Shown: piece by piece, positions 24,093 through 33,315 of the stretch
Position numbering within the stretch: the first letter of the stretch is position 1
Layout of the letters: every line of letters begins with the position of its first letter
Assembly (NCBI RefSeq): GCF_015500055.1
Contig: NZ_CP045492.1
Span: 3,234,501-3,298,500 of the forward strand
Source: Mesorhizobium sp. NBSH29
GTDB taxonomy: Bacteria > Pseudomonadota > Alphaproteobacteria > Rhizobiales > Rhizobiaceae
DNA: 64,000 nucleotides
Direction of reading: 5' to 3'
Translations under genes and position numbers: made by a program
Notes under the pieces: model-generated
Database searches by the model: none
What the model saw: the letters and a program-made list of their open reading frames with translations, nothing else
Told to the model about the DNA's origin: nothing

Positions 24093-25537
24093 ACGCCCGC
24101 AACGACAAGCAGCACAGCGCCTATGGCCACCACGAGTTGGCTACGCCAATCGCTGATGATAAAGACGACAGGATCGTCATTCATCTCGTCACGGCGCGCC
24201 AGAATCCAGATTCGCATAGTCAGATAGAGTACGATAGGTCCAAGCGGCCAGATCAGCCAAGGCTTTGTATAGAGTTCGCGCACGGCATCGCTCTGGATGA
24301 AAAGCGCCAGAACCAGCGCTGATGAAAAGGCCGATGCCAGGCCCGCCTGCGCGACAATCTCCTGATCCTCCGCGCGGTAGCCACGCCCGGCAATCCGTTC
24401 GCCCGCCGGCAGTGTCGACAGGCGCAACTCTACATAGCGTTTTACCAGCGCCAGCGAGAGGAAGAAGAAAATGGCAAATGCGAGCAGCCAGAACGACACG
24501 TCGACGCCCGTTGCCGCCGCGCCAGCCAGAATGCGGATCGTATAAAGACCGGCAAGCGTCAGCACATCCACCAGCAACATCCGCTTGAGCGAGAAAGAAT
24601 AGACCGTGGTGATCGCCAGATATGCGCAGAGCACGCCGAGGAACTCAATGGGCAGGAAGACGGTGAGCGAAAGGCTGAGCGCAAGTAAAAGCCCTGCCAC
24701 AACCACACCAAACCGCATCGACAGAAGCCCGCTGGCAAAAGGCCGGTGACGCTTAGTCGGATGCGCCCGGTCGAGCGCCAGGTCGAAGAAGTCATTGATA
24801 ATATAGATCGCCGACGCCGCAGCGCTGAACGAAACGAAAGCGAGAATGCAGGCTAGTGCCATCCCGGTGTTGAAAAACTCGTGAGACAGGATCATCGGGA
24901 CCGCAATCAATGCGTTTTTAAGCCACTGATGCACCCGCAGCATTTTCACAACAGTCTTGGCGGTCGGTGTGGGCGTCTCGATAAGCTTTGCCCCATGTGC
25001 GGATTGCCAACGCGCTGCCAGCCTATCTGGTGCGACGACGATTGACTGACGCGCGGCGTCAAAGACCTTAAGGTCGTGTCTGCTGTTGCCAACATAATCG
25101 AAGCCGCTGTCGCCATAGGCGTTCACGAGTGCGGCGCGCTTGCGACCGGACGTCAGGTTATGGGTGCCCTCCGTTGCGAGCACGGAATCGAAGATACCCA
25201 GATGTGCGGCAATCTCATTGGCAAATTTCAGCGGCGTCCCGGTGGCAAGAACGAGCTGGCGACCGGCGCTATGCTCCTCGCGCAGCCACCCCAGCACTTC
25301 AGCGCGGTAGGGAAGCCCTGCCGGATCGATATCGACACGGGCGGCAATTTCCTGTTTCAACCGCGCCGGGCCGGATATGAGCCAAATCGGGATCATGAAA
25401 AGCAGGAGCGGATTGTGGCGCAGAAGGAGAAAGACACCTTCCCACAAGAGATCACTGGCGATCAGTGTCCCGTCGAGATCGACCGCCAGCGGTACTGTCT
25501 GATTGTTCGGTCGCGCGTCCATCCATCCGCCTGCCAT
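24089..25537 (-). CDS. HAD phosphatase-UbiA fusion, polyprenyl-phosphate phosphoribosyltransferase-like
   Basis: 482 residues. The N-terminal about 200 residues are a HAD domain with VDLDGTL (nucleophile Asp20 and Asp22) and a later GNSRHDLKVFD motif. From about 205 a UbiA domain with eight or nine helices begins RVHQWLKN and carries INDFFDLALDRAHPTKRHRP, the same pattern as mycobacterial Rv3806c, which joins phosphoribose to decaprenyl phosphate. In mycobacteria a separate phosphatase then removes the 5'-phosphate; here the HAD domain may do that step in one polypeptide. Rhizobial NoeC, needed for arabinosylation of Azorhizobium Nod factor, belongs to the same group. GGAAGT precedes ATG 25537; ATG 25522 is an alternative. 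Confidence 0.83.
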   Translation of the reverse strand: MAGGWMDARPNNQTVPLAVDLDGTLIASDLLWEGVFLLLRHNPLLLFMIPIWLISGPARLKQEIAARVDIDPAGLPYRAEVLGWLREEHSAGRQLVLATGTPLKFANEIAAHLGIFDSVLATEGTHNLTSGRKRAALVNAYGDSGFDYVGNSRHDLKVFDAARQSIVVAPDRLAARWQSAHGAKLIETPTPTAKTVVKMLRVHQWLKNALIAVPMILSHEFFNTGMALACILAFVSFSAAASAIYIINDFFDLALDRAHPTKRHRPFASGLLSMRFGVVVAGLLLALSLSLTVFLPIEFLGVLCAYLAITTVYSFSLKRMLLVDVLTLAGLYTIRILAGAAATGVDVSFWLLAFAIFFFLSLALVKRYVELRLSTLPAGERIAGRGYRAEDQEIVAQAGLASAFSSALVLALFIQSDAVRELYTKPWLIWPLGPIVLYLTMRIWILARRDEMNDDPVVFIISDWRSQLVVAIGAVLLVVAGV

Positions 25538-25683
25538 ACTTCCGCCAGCGCCCTCAGCGCTTTGCCCCTACCTTTCGGTATAGCGGCGAATTGCAGGCTG
25601 GAGAGTTAAGGCGGGACAGATTTGAGAACTTCAGGCGCGCGGATTGGTCATTATCGTTAACCAACCCTTGCCTGAGACGCAAA

Positions 25684-25705
25684 GGCCGCGCATTTCGGCG
25701 CGGCC
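25684..25705 (-). terminator. Terminator after the small secreted protein gene
   Basis: GGCCGCGC and GCGCGGCC form a perfect 8-bp stem around a 6-base loop (ATTTCG). Read on the minus strand it is followed by TTTGCGTC. It lies 26 bases after the stop of the gene at 25731-25994. The T-run is short, so efficiency is uncertain. Confidence 0.6.
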
Positions 25706-25730
25706 TCGAACGGCAGTCAAAGGGGCAGTC

Positions 25731-25994
25731 TCACTTGATTTTGGCGGCCCCGCCGGAGATCTCGATGATCTCGGCACCCGTCAGCGCCTCGCGGTCGCCA
25801 TTGGGCATGGTCACGAAGCAACCCGTGGCGCAGAACTCGATCGTTTCACCAGCGGCAATCGCCAATTCGCTCTGGCTGCCGTTTTCGGTGACGATCAACG
25901 TGCGCGCCTCGCCATCCGTGTTTACGGCGCTGGCAGCAAAAGCGTGACCGCCGAAAACCAGCAGCGCGGCAAGAGCGAGACCAAATTTCTTCAT
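25731..25994 (-). CDS. Small secreted protein of unknown function
   Basis: 87 residues with a clear signal peptide (MKKFGLALAALLVFGGHAFA, cleavage after AFAAS). The mature part of about 65 residues contains VTENGSQSELAIAAGETIEFC and a second Cys three residues on (CATGC), so a disulfide is possible. The remainder is a plausible small beta-rich periplasmic domain. It stands alone between a terminator and the MscS gene. I do not recognise the family. Confidence 0.7.
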   Translation of the reverse strand: MKKFGLALAALLVFGGHAFAASAVNTDGEARTLIVTENGSQSELAIAAGETIEFCATGCFVTMPNGDREALTGAEIIEISGGAAKIK

Positions 25995-26100
25995 AGCATT
26001 TTCCGGTGGCTTTCCACCGCCTCTGTTGCCTTAAAGGGCGTATTGCGCCTTCTTGATGTCACCTTATAGAGGAGCGAAGCTGAACGCCAACTGAACGCGT

Positions 26101-28581
26101 TCAGGCTTGGTCCGGGTCGGGCTTGGTGCGGCGCTTTCGCTGGGCCTCTCGCTTTCTCTGGGCCTCTGGGGCACTTGGCGCGGTTTCCTTTGCTGCGGCC
26201 CTGGCCTTCTTGGGCAACAGTTCTTCGACCTTTGCGCCCTTGATGTTAAGGTCATGCTGCGGGAACGGAATCTCAATCCCTTCCTTTGCGAAGGTTTCGA
26301 AAATGGCGAAGCGAATGTCGTTCTGGACAATCACACCATTGGTGACATCGCCCAGAAAAACGCGCACCTCGAAATCGAGCGACGAAGCGCCGAAAGCCGC
26401 AAACAGCACGAACGGTTCAGGCGTTTTCAGAATGAGGGGGTGATTGCGCGCAATCTCAAGAAGCAACGCGTGCACTTTCCGTGGGTCGGACCCGTAGCCG
26501 ACGCCAATCGGGATTTCTATGCGGCCAAGTTTGTTCTTGTGCGTCCAGTTGCCGACCGCCGCATTGATCAGTTCAGAGTTGGGAAGAATGACAGTCTGGC
26601 GTTGAAACGTTTCAATCTCAGTAGCACGAACACTGATCTTTTTAACGGTACCGGTCACCGGCCCGGCAACAATCCAGTCGCCTGCCTTGAACGGACGCTC
26701 GGCGAGCAGGATCAGACCTGACACAAAATTCGAAACGACATTCTGCAGGCCAAAACCAATACCGAGCGACAGACCACCGGCGATTAGAGCCAAATTGGAA
26801 AGGTCGATGCCTGCAGCCGAAATGCCGACCAGTGCAGCCAGCGCAAGCCCAATATAACCGATGACAGTGCGGATAGAATTGCGCACGCCGGCATCGACCC
26901 GACCCCGCGCCATCACCGACCCGTCAAGCCAACCCTGAAACCAGCGGGTGACGAAAAAACCGAAGATGAAGACCAAAATGCCGGTCAAAATGCCGGTCAA
27001 CGAAAACGACACCGAACCAATCTTGATCTCAGTGGCAAATCGATAGATCCAGGCGGTGATGTCCCCCGGCTGGAATCCCCAAAGGAACAGGATCAGCGGC
27101 AGGCCGATGACCATGATCAAAAGGTTGATGGCGATCGACACCATAAGCCCGACCTGATCGAGTGCGGTCTCATCCAACCCAAAGGCGCGCGACAGGCGCT
27201 GACCAAACACGGTGTGCGCAAACGCACCCTCATCCGAAATCGCTCGGGCCGAAAGGAAGCCGATGTACATGGTTGCCAGCACCGCACCGGTAATAACGAT
27301 CTGTGCGGCAAGGAAACGCGCAAACCCGATATAGCCGAGCAGCGCAGCGATAATGGTAAGCCCGCCGAGGAAAAACAGCGCGAAACGCAGCAGCGGATGC
27401 CAAGGCTTTGCGACGCCGTTTTCATCCGCAAACGGTTTGACGAAACCGATCAGAACGATTGGCAAGCCGGTCAACACCGTGGTGATCAGGCTTTCGCCGA
27501 CCGTCAGCGCCAGCGGCGCACCAAGAACCTGGTAAACCGTGGACAGAAAGAAATCGACGCCTGTGAAAAACGCGGTAGCCGTGACTAGCCACAGCAGCAG
27601 CCTTGCAGCCCCCGTCTCAACGGCAATCAGGCGCCATCTGGGGCGACGCGGTGACAGAACAGCACTAGCCAGTCGGTAGACAAAGAAAACCAGCCCTATG
27701 ACGATGAATAACGATGTCATCATCGTGCCGATATCGCCGCGCAGCACCTTAAAATAATCGTAGAGCAAATAGACCGTGGAGAGGAACGCAGCGACTGCCG
27801 CCGTTGGCATCAGCGTTGACCAGAATGCCCGCGATAGCCGGCTTAGATAGGACGGTGCTTCAGCGTTGGGGTCAGCATCGAACATGCCCCCGAAAAGACG
27901 CCGTCCACCGATCAGCAACACTGCTGCGGCCAAAACACCGAAGAATGTCGCAGCCAGCATCGAATGGAGCTTAAATTGCACCACGAAGCGCAGCCATGAG
28001 GCGGTAGTGCGATACAGGTCATCGGTCGCGTCGCCAAACGCATCGATCACTTCACGGGCGAGCTTTGAATCCACAACATAGCGTTTGGTCAGAAGGCGGG
28101 CGAATAGTTCGCGCCGCATCTCGGCTATGCGCGTAACCAGTACGTTTATCCGGATTGAGACGTTCTCGGCAATGCCCAGCACCGCATTGATCTCTGCCTT
28201 TTCGGAAACCAACTTCTGCCGCTCCTGCTGCACCAGTTCCGGCTCTGGCGGCTGGTCCTTGGCAGGTACGGGTCCAAAATGATCCAGCCTGGAGTTAATT
28301 TCCGAAAGGCGTGGCCTGAACGCCTGACCACTGGCCAATACCTCGCGGCCAACCGCCTCAAGAAGCAGCCTAATGTCGACCAGCTTGGCGTCATTGTCGG
28401 CTTCGTCCGCGATCTGCTTTTCGAGCACATCGACCTTCGCCGAAAGTCCCTCAATCACCGACTGCTGCTGGATCACCACGTTTGTGGCCACGCTCTGTCC
28501 CATCGCGTCCTGCCCAACGGCAGGTGCTGCCAACAGAATCAGCAGAACTGCGACGATGGTCCGGAAAAGGGCTGGAAGCAT
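26101..28581 (-). CDS. Large MscS-family mechanosensitive channel with DUF3772 domain
   Basis: 826 residues. A signal peptide (ending APAVGQ) leads into a periplasmic coiled-coil DUF3772 region (about 30-190), then about ten membrane helices. The MscS core near 600-640 has LIAGGLSLGIGFGLQNVVSN, followed by the beta domain with VILPNSELINAAVGNW and the cytoplasmic cage. The last about 35 residues are Lys/Arg/Ala/Pro-rich and probably unfolded. Such channels release solutes under hypo-osmotic stress; the YbiO/MscK-like size class adds a large periplasmic sensor. It is a single gene without operon partners. Confidence 0.92.
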   Translation of the reverse strand: MLPALFRTIVAVLLILLAAPAVGQDAMGQSVATNVVIQQQSVIEGLSAKVDVLEKQIADEADNDAKLVDIRLLLEAVGREVLASGQAFRPRLSEINSRLDHFGPVPAKDQPPEPELVQQERQKLVSEKAEINAVLGIAENVSIRINVLVTRIAEMRRELFARLLTKRYVVDSKLAREVIDAFGDATDDLYRTTASWLRFVVQFKLHSMLAATFFGVLAAAVLLIGGRRLFGGMFDADPNAEAPSYLSRLSRAFWSTLMPTAAVAAFLSTVYLLYDYFKVLRGDIGTMMTSLFIVIGLVFFVYRLASAVLSPRRPRWRLIAVETGAARLLLWLVTATAFFTGVDFFLSTVYQVLGAPLALTVGESLITTVLTGLPIVLIGFVKPFADENGVAKPWHPLLRFALFFLGGLTIIAALLGYIGFARFLAAQIVITGAVLATMYIGFLSARAISDEGAFAHTVFGQRLSRAFGLDETALDQVGLMVSIAINLLIMVIGLPLILFLWGFQPGDITAWIYRFATEIKIGSVSFSLTGILTGILVFIFGFFVTRWFQGWLDGSVMARGRVDAGVRNSIRTVIGYIGLALAALVGISAAGIDLSNLALIAGGLSLGIGFGLQNVVSNFVSGLILLAERPFKAGDWIVAGPVTGTVKKISVRATEIETFQRQTVILPNSELINAAVGNWTHKNKLGRIEIPIGVGYGSDPRKVHALLLEIARNHPLILKTPEPFVLFAAFGASSLDFEVRVFLGDVTNGVIVQNDIRFAIFETFAKEGIEIPFPQHDLNIKGAKVEELLPKKARAAAKETAPSAPEAQRKREAQRKRRTKPDPDQA

Positions 28582-28723
28582 GGGTTAAACACGGCTCATC
28601 GGAGAAAATTGGCGGGAAACGATGGCCATTTGATAAAGATCAGCAGGCGCTGTGGCAAATGGCGGAAGTCGGCCAGTTGAAAGGCGGTGGCGCAATCCTG
28701 GCTTTGCGCGTTCGTCGATGATC

Positions 28724-28729
28724 TATAGT
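28724..28729 (+). promoter_or_regulatory. Possible -10 element for the sox operon
   Basis: TATAGT lies 34 bases before the soxB start, with CTTTGC as a poor -35 candidate about 16 bases upstream. It is the best match in the 180-base gap between the divergent MscS and soxB genes. No operator or riboswitch was recognised there. Confidence 0.3.
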
Positions 28730-28762
28730 CTGCCACGACGCCCAAGATGGATCATGGTATTT

Positions 28763-30022
28763 ATGGTTGAATATTCGGCCTTACGGCTGCTCAAAAACGC
28801 GTTTTCGGCCAAGCCTGACTGGCAGCCGGCATGGCGCAAACCCGACCCGAAACCGAGCTATGACGTTATCGTTATTGGCGGTGGCGGCCACGGGCTCGCG
28901 ACTGCCTATTACCTGGCCAAAGAACACGGCATCACCAATGTTGCCGTGCTCGAAAAGGGCTGGGTCGGTTCGGGCAATGTCGGCCGCAACACCACCATCG
29001 TGCGCTCCAACTATCTGATCCCCGAATCGATCCGCTTCTACGAGCATTCGATGCGGCTGTGGGAAAACCTCTCCCACGACCTGAACTACAACGTCATGTT
29101 CTCGCAGCGCGGTATCTTGAACCTCGCCCATTCGCCTGCGCAGGCCGACGACTACATTCGACGCGGCAATGCCATGCGCCATAGCGGCGGCGATGCCGAA
29201 TGGCTGTCGCCGACCGAGATCGCCAAAAAGGTACCAGGTATCGATGTCTCGACCTCCGCCCGCTTCCCAGTTGTTGGCGGCCTGTTGCAGCCCAAGGCCG
29301 GGACCGCCCGCCATGATGCTGTCGCCTGGGGCTATGCGCGCGGCGCCGACAGGCGCGGTGTTGATATTGTCGAAAACTGTGAGGTCACCGGCTTCCTGCG
29401 TGATGACGACCAGATCGTCGGCGTCACCACCACACGCGGAGAAATCCGCGCCAAAAAAGTGGCTGTCGCTGTCGCTGGCTCGACTGGCCGCGTAATGAAT
29501 CTTGCGGGCATCGACCGCCTGCCTATCGAAAGCCATGTGCTGCAGGCCTTCGTCTCCGAATCGCTGAAACCCTTTGTCGATTGTGTCGTCACATTCGGCG
29601 CCGGCCATCTCTATATGTCTCAATCCGACAAGGGGGGGCTAGTATTCGGCGGTGATATCGACGGCTACAACACCTATGCCCAGCGCGGAAATCTTCCGAT
29701 CGTGGAAGAGGTGATGAGCGAAATGTGCGCCATGTTCCCCGCGCTGGCGCGGGTGCGGCTGTTGCGCTCCTGGGGTGGCGTGATGGACATGTCGATGGAC
29801 GGCTCGCCGATCATCACCACTGGCCCGCTGCCGGGCATGTATCTCAACTGCGGCTGGTGTTATGGCGGCTTCAAGGCAACGCCCGCCTCCGGATGGTCGT
29901 TTGCCTATACGATTGCCAAGGACCAACCCCACGCGATTAACGCGAGCTACACGCTGGACCGGTTCAACCGCGGTATCCTCATCGACGAAAAGGGCCAGGG
30001 TTCCACCCCTCGCCTGCACTGA
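28763..30022 (+). CDS. soxB: Sarcosine oxidase subunit beta
   Basis: 419 residues from ATG 28763; the frame is open back to 28652 and ATG 28754 is also possible, but SoxB proteins are about 417 residues and begin with an (R/E)YSA-like segment as here. The DAO-type FAD site is VIVIGGGGHGLATAYYL (about 34-50). GCCYGGF-like (here GWCYGGFKATPASG) near the C-terminus is typical of SoxB. In the heterotetramer the beta subunit carries the covalent FMN and oxidises sarcosine to glycine, with the one-carbon unit going to tetrahydrofolate in SoxA. It starts the soxBDAG operon. Confidence 0.95.
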   Translation: MVEYSALRLLKNAFSAKPDWQPAWRKPDPKPSYDVIVIGGGGHGLATAYYLAKEHGITNVAVLEKGWVGSGNVGRNTTIVRSNYLIPESIRFYEHSMRLWENLSHDLNYNVMFSQRGILNLAHSPAQADDYIRRGNAMRHSGGDAEWLSPTEIAKKVPGIDVSTSARFPVVGGLLQPKAGTARHDAVAWGYARGADRRGVDIVENCEVTGFLRDDDQIVGVTTTRGEIRAKKVAVAVAGSTGRVMNLAGIDRLPIESHVLQAFVSESLKPFVDCVVTFGAGHLYMSQSDKGGLVFGGDIDGYNTYAQRGNLPIVEEVMSEMCAMFPALARVRLLRSWGGVMDMSMDGSPIITTGPLPGMYLNCGWCYGGFKATPASGWSFAYTIAKDQPHAINASYTLDRFNRGILIDEKGQGSTPRLH

Positions 30023-30034
30023 CGGGTTTTTCAG

Positions 30035-30325
30035 ATGCTGATCCCCTGCCCCTATTGCGGCCCGCGCGACTTGTCCGAATTCACCTACCAGGGTGATGGA
30101 AACCGTACCCGGCCCGACCCCGCATCGACCGATCAGGCCGAATGGAACGCCTATGTCTATGACCGCATCAACGCCGCCGGTGACCATCAGGAGATCTGGC
30201 AACATTCGGGCGGCTGTCGCCAGCACCTTGCGGTGACGCGTTCGACGCTGACACACACCATGTCCTCTGTCAGCTATGTCCGCCAGCCGGTTGCGCCGGT
30301 AGGAAAACGCGGGAGCGCAGCATGA
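30035..30325 (+). CDS. soxD: Sarcosine oxidase subunit delta
   Basis: 96 residues, beginning MLIPCPYCGPR, where Cys5 and Cys8 are the first pair of the zinc site, followed by FTYQGDG and the GGCRQHLAVTR segment that supplies further ligands (Cys61, His64). The C-terminal tail is basic and short. It lies 12 bases after soxB and overlaps soxA by four bases (ATGA). Confidence 0.94.
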   Translation: MLIPCPYCGPRDLSEFTYQGDGNRTRPDPASTDQAEWNAYVYDRINAAGDHQEIWQHSGGCRQHLAVTRSTLTHTMSSVSYVRQPVAPVGKRGSAA

Positions 30326-33315
30326 GCGCGCGCCGTCCCGACCAGAGCGGCAACCGCATCGACCGCAGCCGGGCTATCCGCTTCACCTTCGACGGCAAGA
30401 GTTTTACGGGCCATCCTGGCGACACGCTGACCTCGGCACTTCTGGCCAATGGCGTGACTTTCTTCGGCCGTTCGTTCAAATATCACCGGCCTCGCGGCGC
30501 GCTCACCGCCGGGATCGACGAGCCCAACGCGCTGGTGACGGTTCTGACCGGCACCATCCGCGAGCCTAATATTCCGGCCACAATGCTGGAAATCTATGAC
30601 GGCCTGACGGCTCTTAGCCAGAACCGGTTTCCGTCGCTGTCTTTCGACATAGGTGCGGTCATCCAACTGGCCGGAAAACTGCTCGGCGCCGGATTCTATT
30701 ACAAGACTTTCATGGGTCCGGTTATCGGGCCGTTGAAAGGTACCCGATTCTGGATGTTCTGCGAGTACTTTATCCGCCGCGCAGCCGGTCTTGGCCGCGC
30801 CGGTTATGACAGGGACCCGGCCCGCTACGAACGCATGAATGCCTTCTGCGACGTGTTAGTGGTCGGCTCCGGTCCCGCAGGATTGATGGCCGCAAACGCT
30901 GCGGCGGACAGCGGTAAGCGCATTATTCTGGCCGAGCTCGATGGGACTTTGGGTGGCTCGGCCAACTGGTCGGGAGAGACCATCGACGGCAGGCCCGCAA
31001 CCGAATGGGCGGCCGGCATGGTGGATTCTCTTCGAGAAAAACCGAACGTGACGGTTTTGCCGCGCACCAGCGTCTGGGGCTATTATGATAGCAATACACT
31101 GGCCGCATTGGAGCGCGTCACCGACCATAAATCCGCTCCCGGCAAGGGGGAGCCACGCCACCGCCACTGGACCATCCGGTCTGATAAGGTAGTGCTCGCC
31201 ACCGGCGCGCTGGAACGTCCGCTTGTGTTTCCCGGCAACGACCGTCCAGGCGTTATGCTCGCCAGCGCGGCGCAGCGCTATGCCGAGGAATTCGGCGTGA
31301 TACCCGGCAATAAGATAGCACTTTTCACCAACAATGACGCAGCCTATGGCGCAGCCGTGGCGTTGCGCAATGCAGGCGTTGAGATCAGCGCGATCATTGA
31401 TGTCCGCTCCGACATTTCAGGTGCTGCGCGGGCCGCAGCAAAACAAGCCGGCGGAGAATTTCTGCCCGGCCATGCGGTTGTTGATACCGAAGGTGGCAAA
31501 GCGCTCTCGGGTATCAAGGTCCAGGGTTTTGAAGTAGCAAATGGAACGCTTTCTGGCGATCCGCGCAATCTAGCCGCCGATTGCCTGATCATGTCCGGCG
31601 GCTGGTCGCCCCTCATCAATCTGGCCAGCCAGGCCGGCATCAAACCGCAATGGGACGCCGAACGCCAGGCTTTCCTACCGCCTGAGCCCACACAGAACTG
31701 GGTCGGCGCCGGAGCCTTCAATGGCACGTTCTCGACCGCAGCGGCTCTGGCAGAAGGCGACCTTGCTGGCCGTGATGCAGCTACGGACGACGGCGCCGGG
31801 GACATTCCAATGGTCTCGGATGAACCGCTGGACTGCACGCCCGCCGCAGTGTTCGAGATCCGCGCCGAGGGCAAGGCTTTTGTCGACCACCAGCATGACG
31901 TGACCGCCGACGATGTGCGTCTTGCCCATCAGGAAGGGTTTGTCTCGGTGGAGCACCTGAAGCGATACACGACGCTGGGTATGGCCACCGACCAGGGCAA
32001 GACCTCAAATGTGCCGGGCCTCGCCATCATGGCCGATGCGCTGGGCAAACCGATCCCCGATGTTGGCACCACGCGATTTCGCGCGCCCTTCTCACCGGTC
32101 TCGCTCGGCAGCCTGGCCGCCGAGCGCCATTCGCTTCTGAAGCCCGAACGGCTCACGCCGATGCATGACTGGCACCTCGAAAACGGCGCAACCCTGTACA
32201 CGGTCGGTCTGTGGTACCGGCCGATGATCTATGGCGCGCCGGGCGAAACCGTCGAGCAGGCCTATGTCCGCGAGGCAAAAGCCACACGTGCGCGCGCCGG
32301 CATCGTCGACGTCTCGACACTCGGCAAGATTGCAGTCAAAGGGCCCGACGCGGCGGCATTTCTCGACCGCGTCTATACCAACATGTTTTCAACGCTTGCC
32401 GTCGGCAAGGCGCGCTACGGCCTGATGCTGCGCGAGGATGGTGTCGCCATGGATGATGGCACCACCTGGCGGCTCGGCGACAACGACTTCCTGATGACCA
32501 CTACCACAGCCAACGCCGGCAAGGTGATGCAGCATCTGGAATACTTTCTGGACGTCGTCTGGCCCGACCTCAAGGTGCATGTCACCTCGGTTACCGACCA
32601 ATGGGCCGCCGCCGCCATTGGCGGGCCGAAGGCACGCGAGATCCTTGCCTCCGTCGTTACCGGAGCAAAGGTCGACAATGATGCCCTGCCCTTCATGGGT
32701 ATTGTCCATGGCGTGATTGCCGAGGTGCCAGTAATGATCTGCCGTCTGTCATTCTCGGGAGAAATGGCGTTCGAGGTCTATTGTGGTGCCGGCCACGGCA
32801 CTCATATCTGGGACGTGTTGATGAGCGCTGGAGCACCGTTTGGCCTCGTTCCCTACGGACTGGAAGCGTTGGGCACGTTGCGCATCGAAAAGGGCCACGT
32901 GACAGGTGCGGAGATCGACGGTCGCACCACCGCGCGCGACCTTCATCTTGACTGGATGCTGTCGAAGAAAAAGCCGTTCATCGGCGCGATGATGATGGAC
33001 CGCGAAGGATTGGCCAGCGAGGACCGCGTGCGCCTCGTCGGTATCATCGCGCTCGACAACCGCCCGCTGAACGGTGGCGCTCATATCGTCGAGCAGGCTG
33101 ACCCGCAAAAACCGCGCAATTCCATAGGCCACATCACCGCGGTCTGCTATTCGCCCGCCTTGGGAAAACATATCGGTCTGGCACTGGTTAAGGGCGGCAA
33201 AGAGCTGCACGGCAGGCGAGCCTTCACCTCCGACCCGTTGCGCGATCGCTACGGCCCGGTGAAGATTGTCAGCCACCACTTCTTCGACCCCGAAGGGAAG
33301 CGTATGCATGGTTGA
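30322..33315 (+). CDS. soxA: Sarcosine oxidase subunit alpha
   Basis: 997 residues, the normal length. The N-terminal about 100 residues are a ferredoxin-like domain (TFDGKSFTGHPGDTLTSALL, then FGRSFKYHRPRG) that lacks an iron-sulfur cluster in this family. A pyridine-nucleotide-type fold follows with LVVGSGPAGLMAANAA (about 177-192) and a second dinucleotide site region around 325-345 (NKIALFTNNDAAYGAAVAL). The C-terminal 380 residues are a GcvT tetrahydrofolate domain with WYRPMIYG and GMAFEV-like motifs (SGEMAFEVYCG). It moves the methyl-derived carbon onto tetrahydrofolate. The stop overlaps the soxG start by eight bases. Confidence 0.95.
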   Translation: MSARRPDQSGNRIDRSRAIRFTFDGKSFTGHPGDTLTSALLANGVTFFGRSFKYHRPRGALTAGIDEPNALVTVLTGTIREPNIPATMLEIYDGLTALSQNRFPSLSFDIGAVIQLAGKLLGAGFYYKTFMGPVIGPLKGTRFWMFCEYFIRRAAGLGRAGYDRDPARYERMNAFCDVLVVGSGPAGLMAANAAADSGKRIILAELDGTLGGSANWSGETIDGRPATEWAAGMVDSLREKPNVTVLPRTSVWGYYDSNTLAALERVTDHKSAPGKGEPRHRHWTIRSDKVVLATGALERPLVFPGNDRPGVMLASAAQRYAEEFGVIPGNKIALFTNNDAAYGAAVALRNAGVEISAIIDVRSDISGAARAAAKQAGGEFLPGHAVVDTEGGKALSGIKVQGFEVANGTLSGDPRNLAADCLIMSGGWSPLINLASQAGIKPQWDAERQAFLPPEPTQNWVGAGAFNGTFSTAAALAEGDLAGRDAATDDGAGDIPMVSDEPLDCTPAAVFEIRAEGKAFVDHQHDVTADDVRLAHQEGFVSVEHLKRYTTLGMATDQGKTSNVPGLAIMADALGKPIPDVGTTRFRAPFSPVSLGSLAAERHSLLKPERLTPMHDWHLENGATLYTVGLWYRPMIYGAPGETVEQAYVREAKATRARAGIVDVSTLGKIAVKGPDAAAFLDRVYTNMFSTLAVGKARYGLMLREDGVAMDDGTTWRLGDNDFLMTTTTANAGKVMQHLEYFLDVVWPDLKVHVTSVTDQWAAAAIGGPKAREILASVVTGAKVDNDALPFMGIVHGVIAEVPVMICRLSFSGEMAFEVYCGAGHGTHIWDVLMSAGAPFGLVPYGLEALGTLRIEKGHVTGAEIDGRTTARDLHLDWMLSKKKPFIGAMMMDREGLASEDRVRLVGIIALDNRPLNGGAHIVEQADPQKPRNSIGHITAVCYSPALGKHIGLALVKGGKELHGRRAFTSDPLRDRYGPVKIVSHHFFDPEGKRMHG

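Noticed and set aside
28582-28762. Glycine riboswitch or similar leader ahead of soxB
   Set aside because: The gap lacks the conserved tandem glycine aptamer motifs, and so do the other leaders in the N-methyl amine region.
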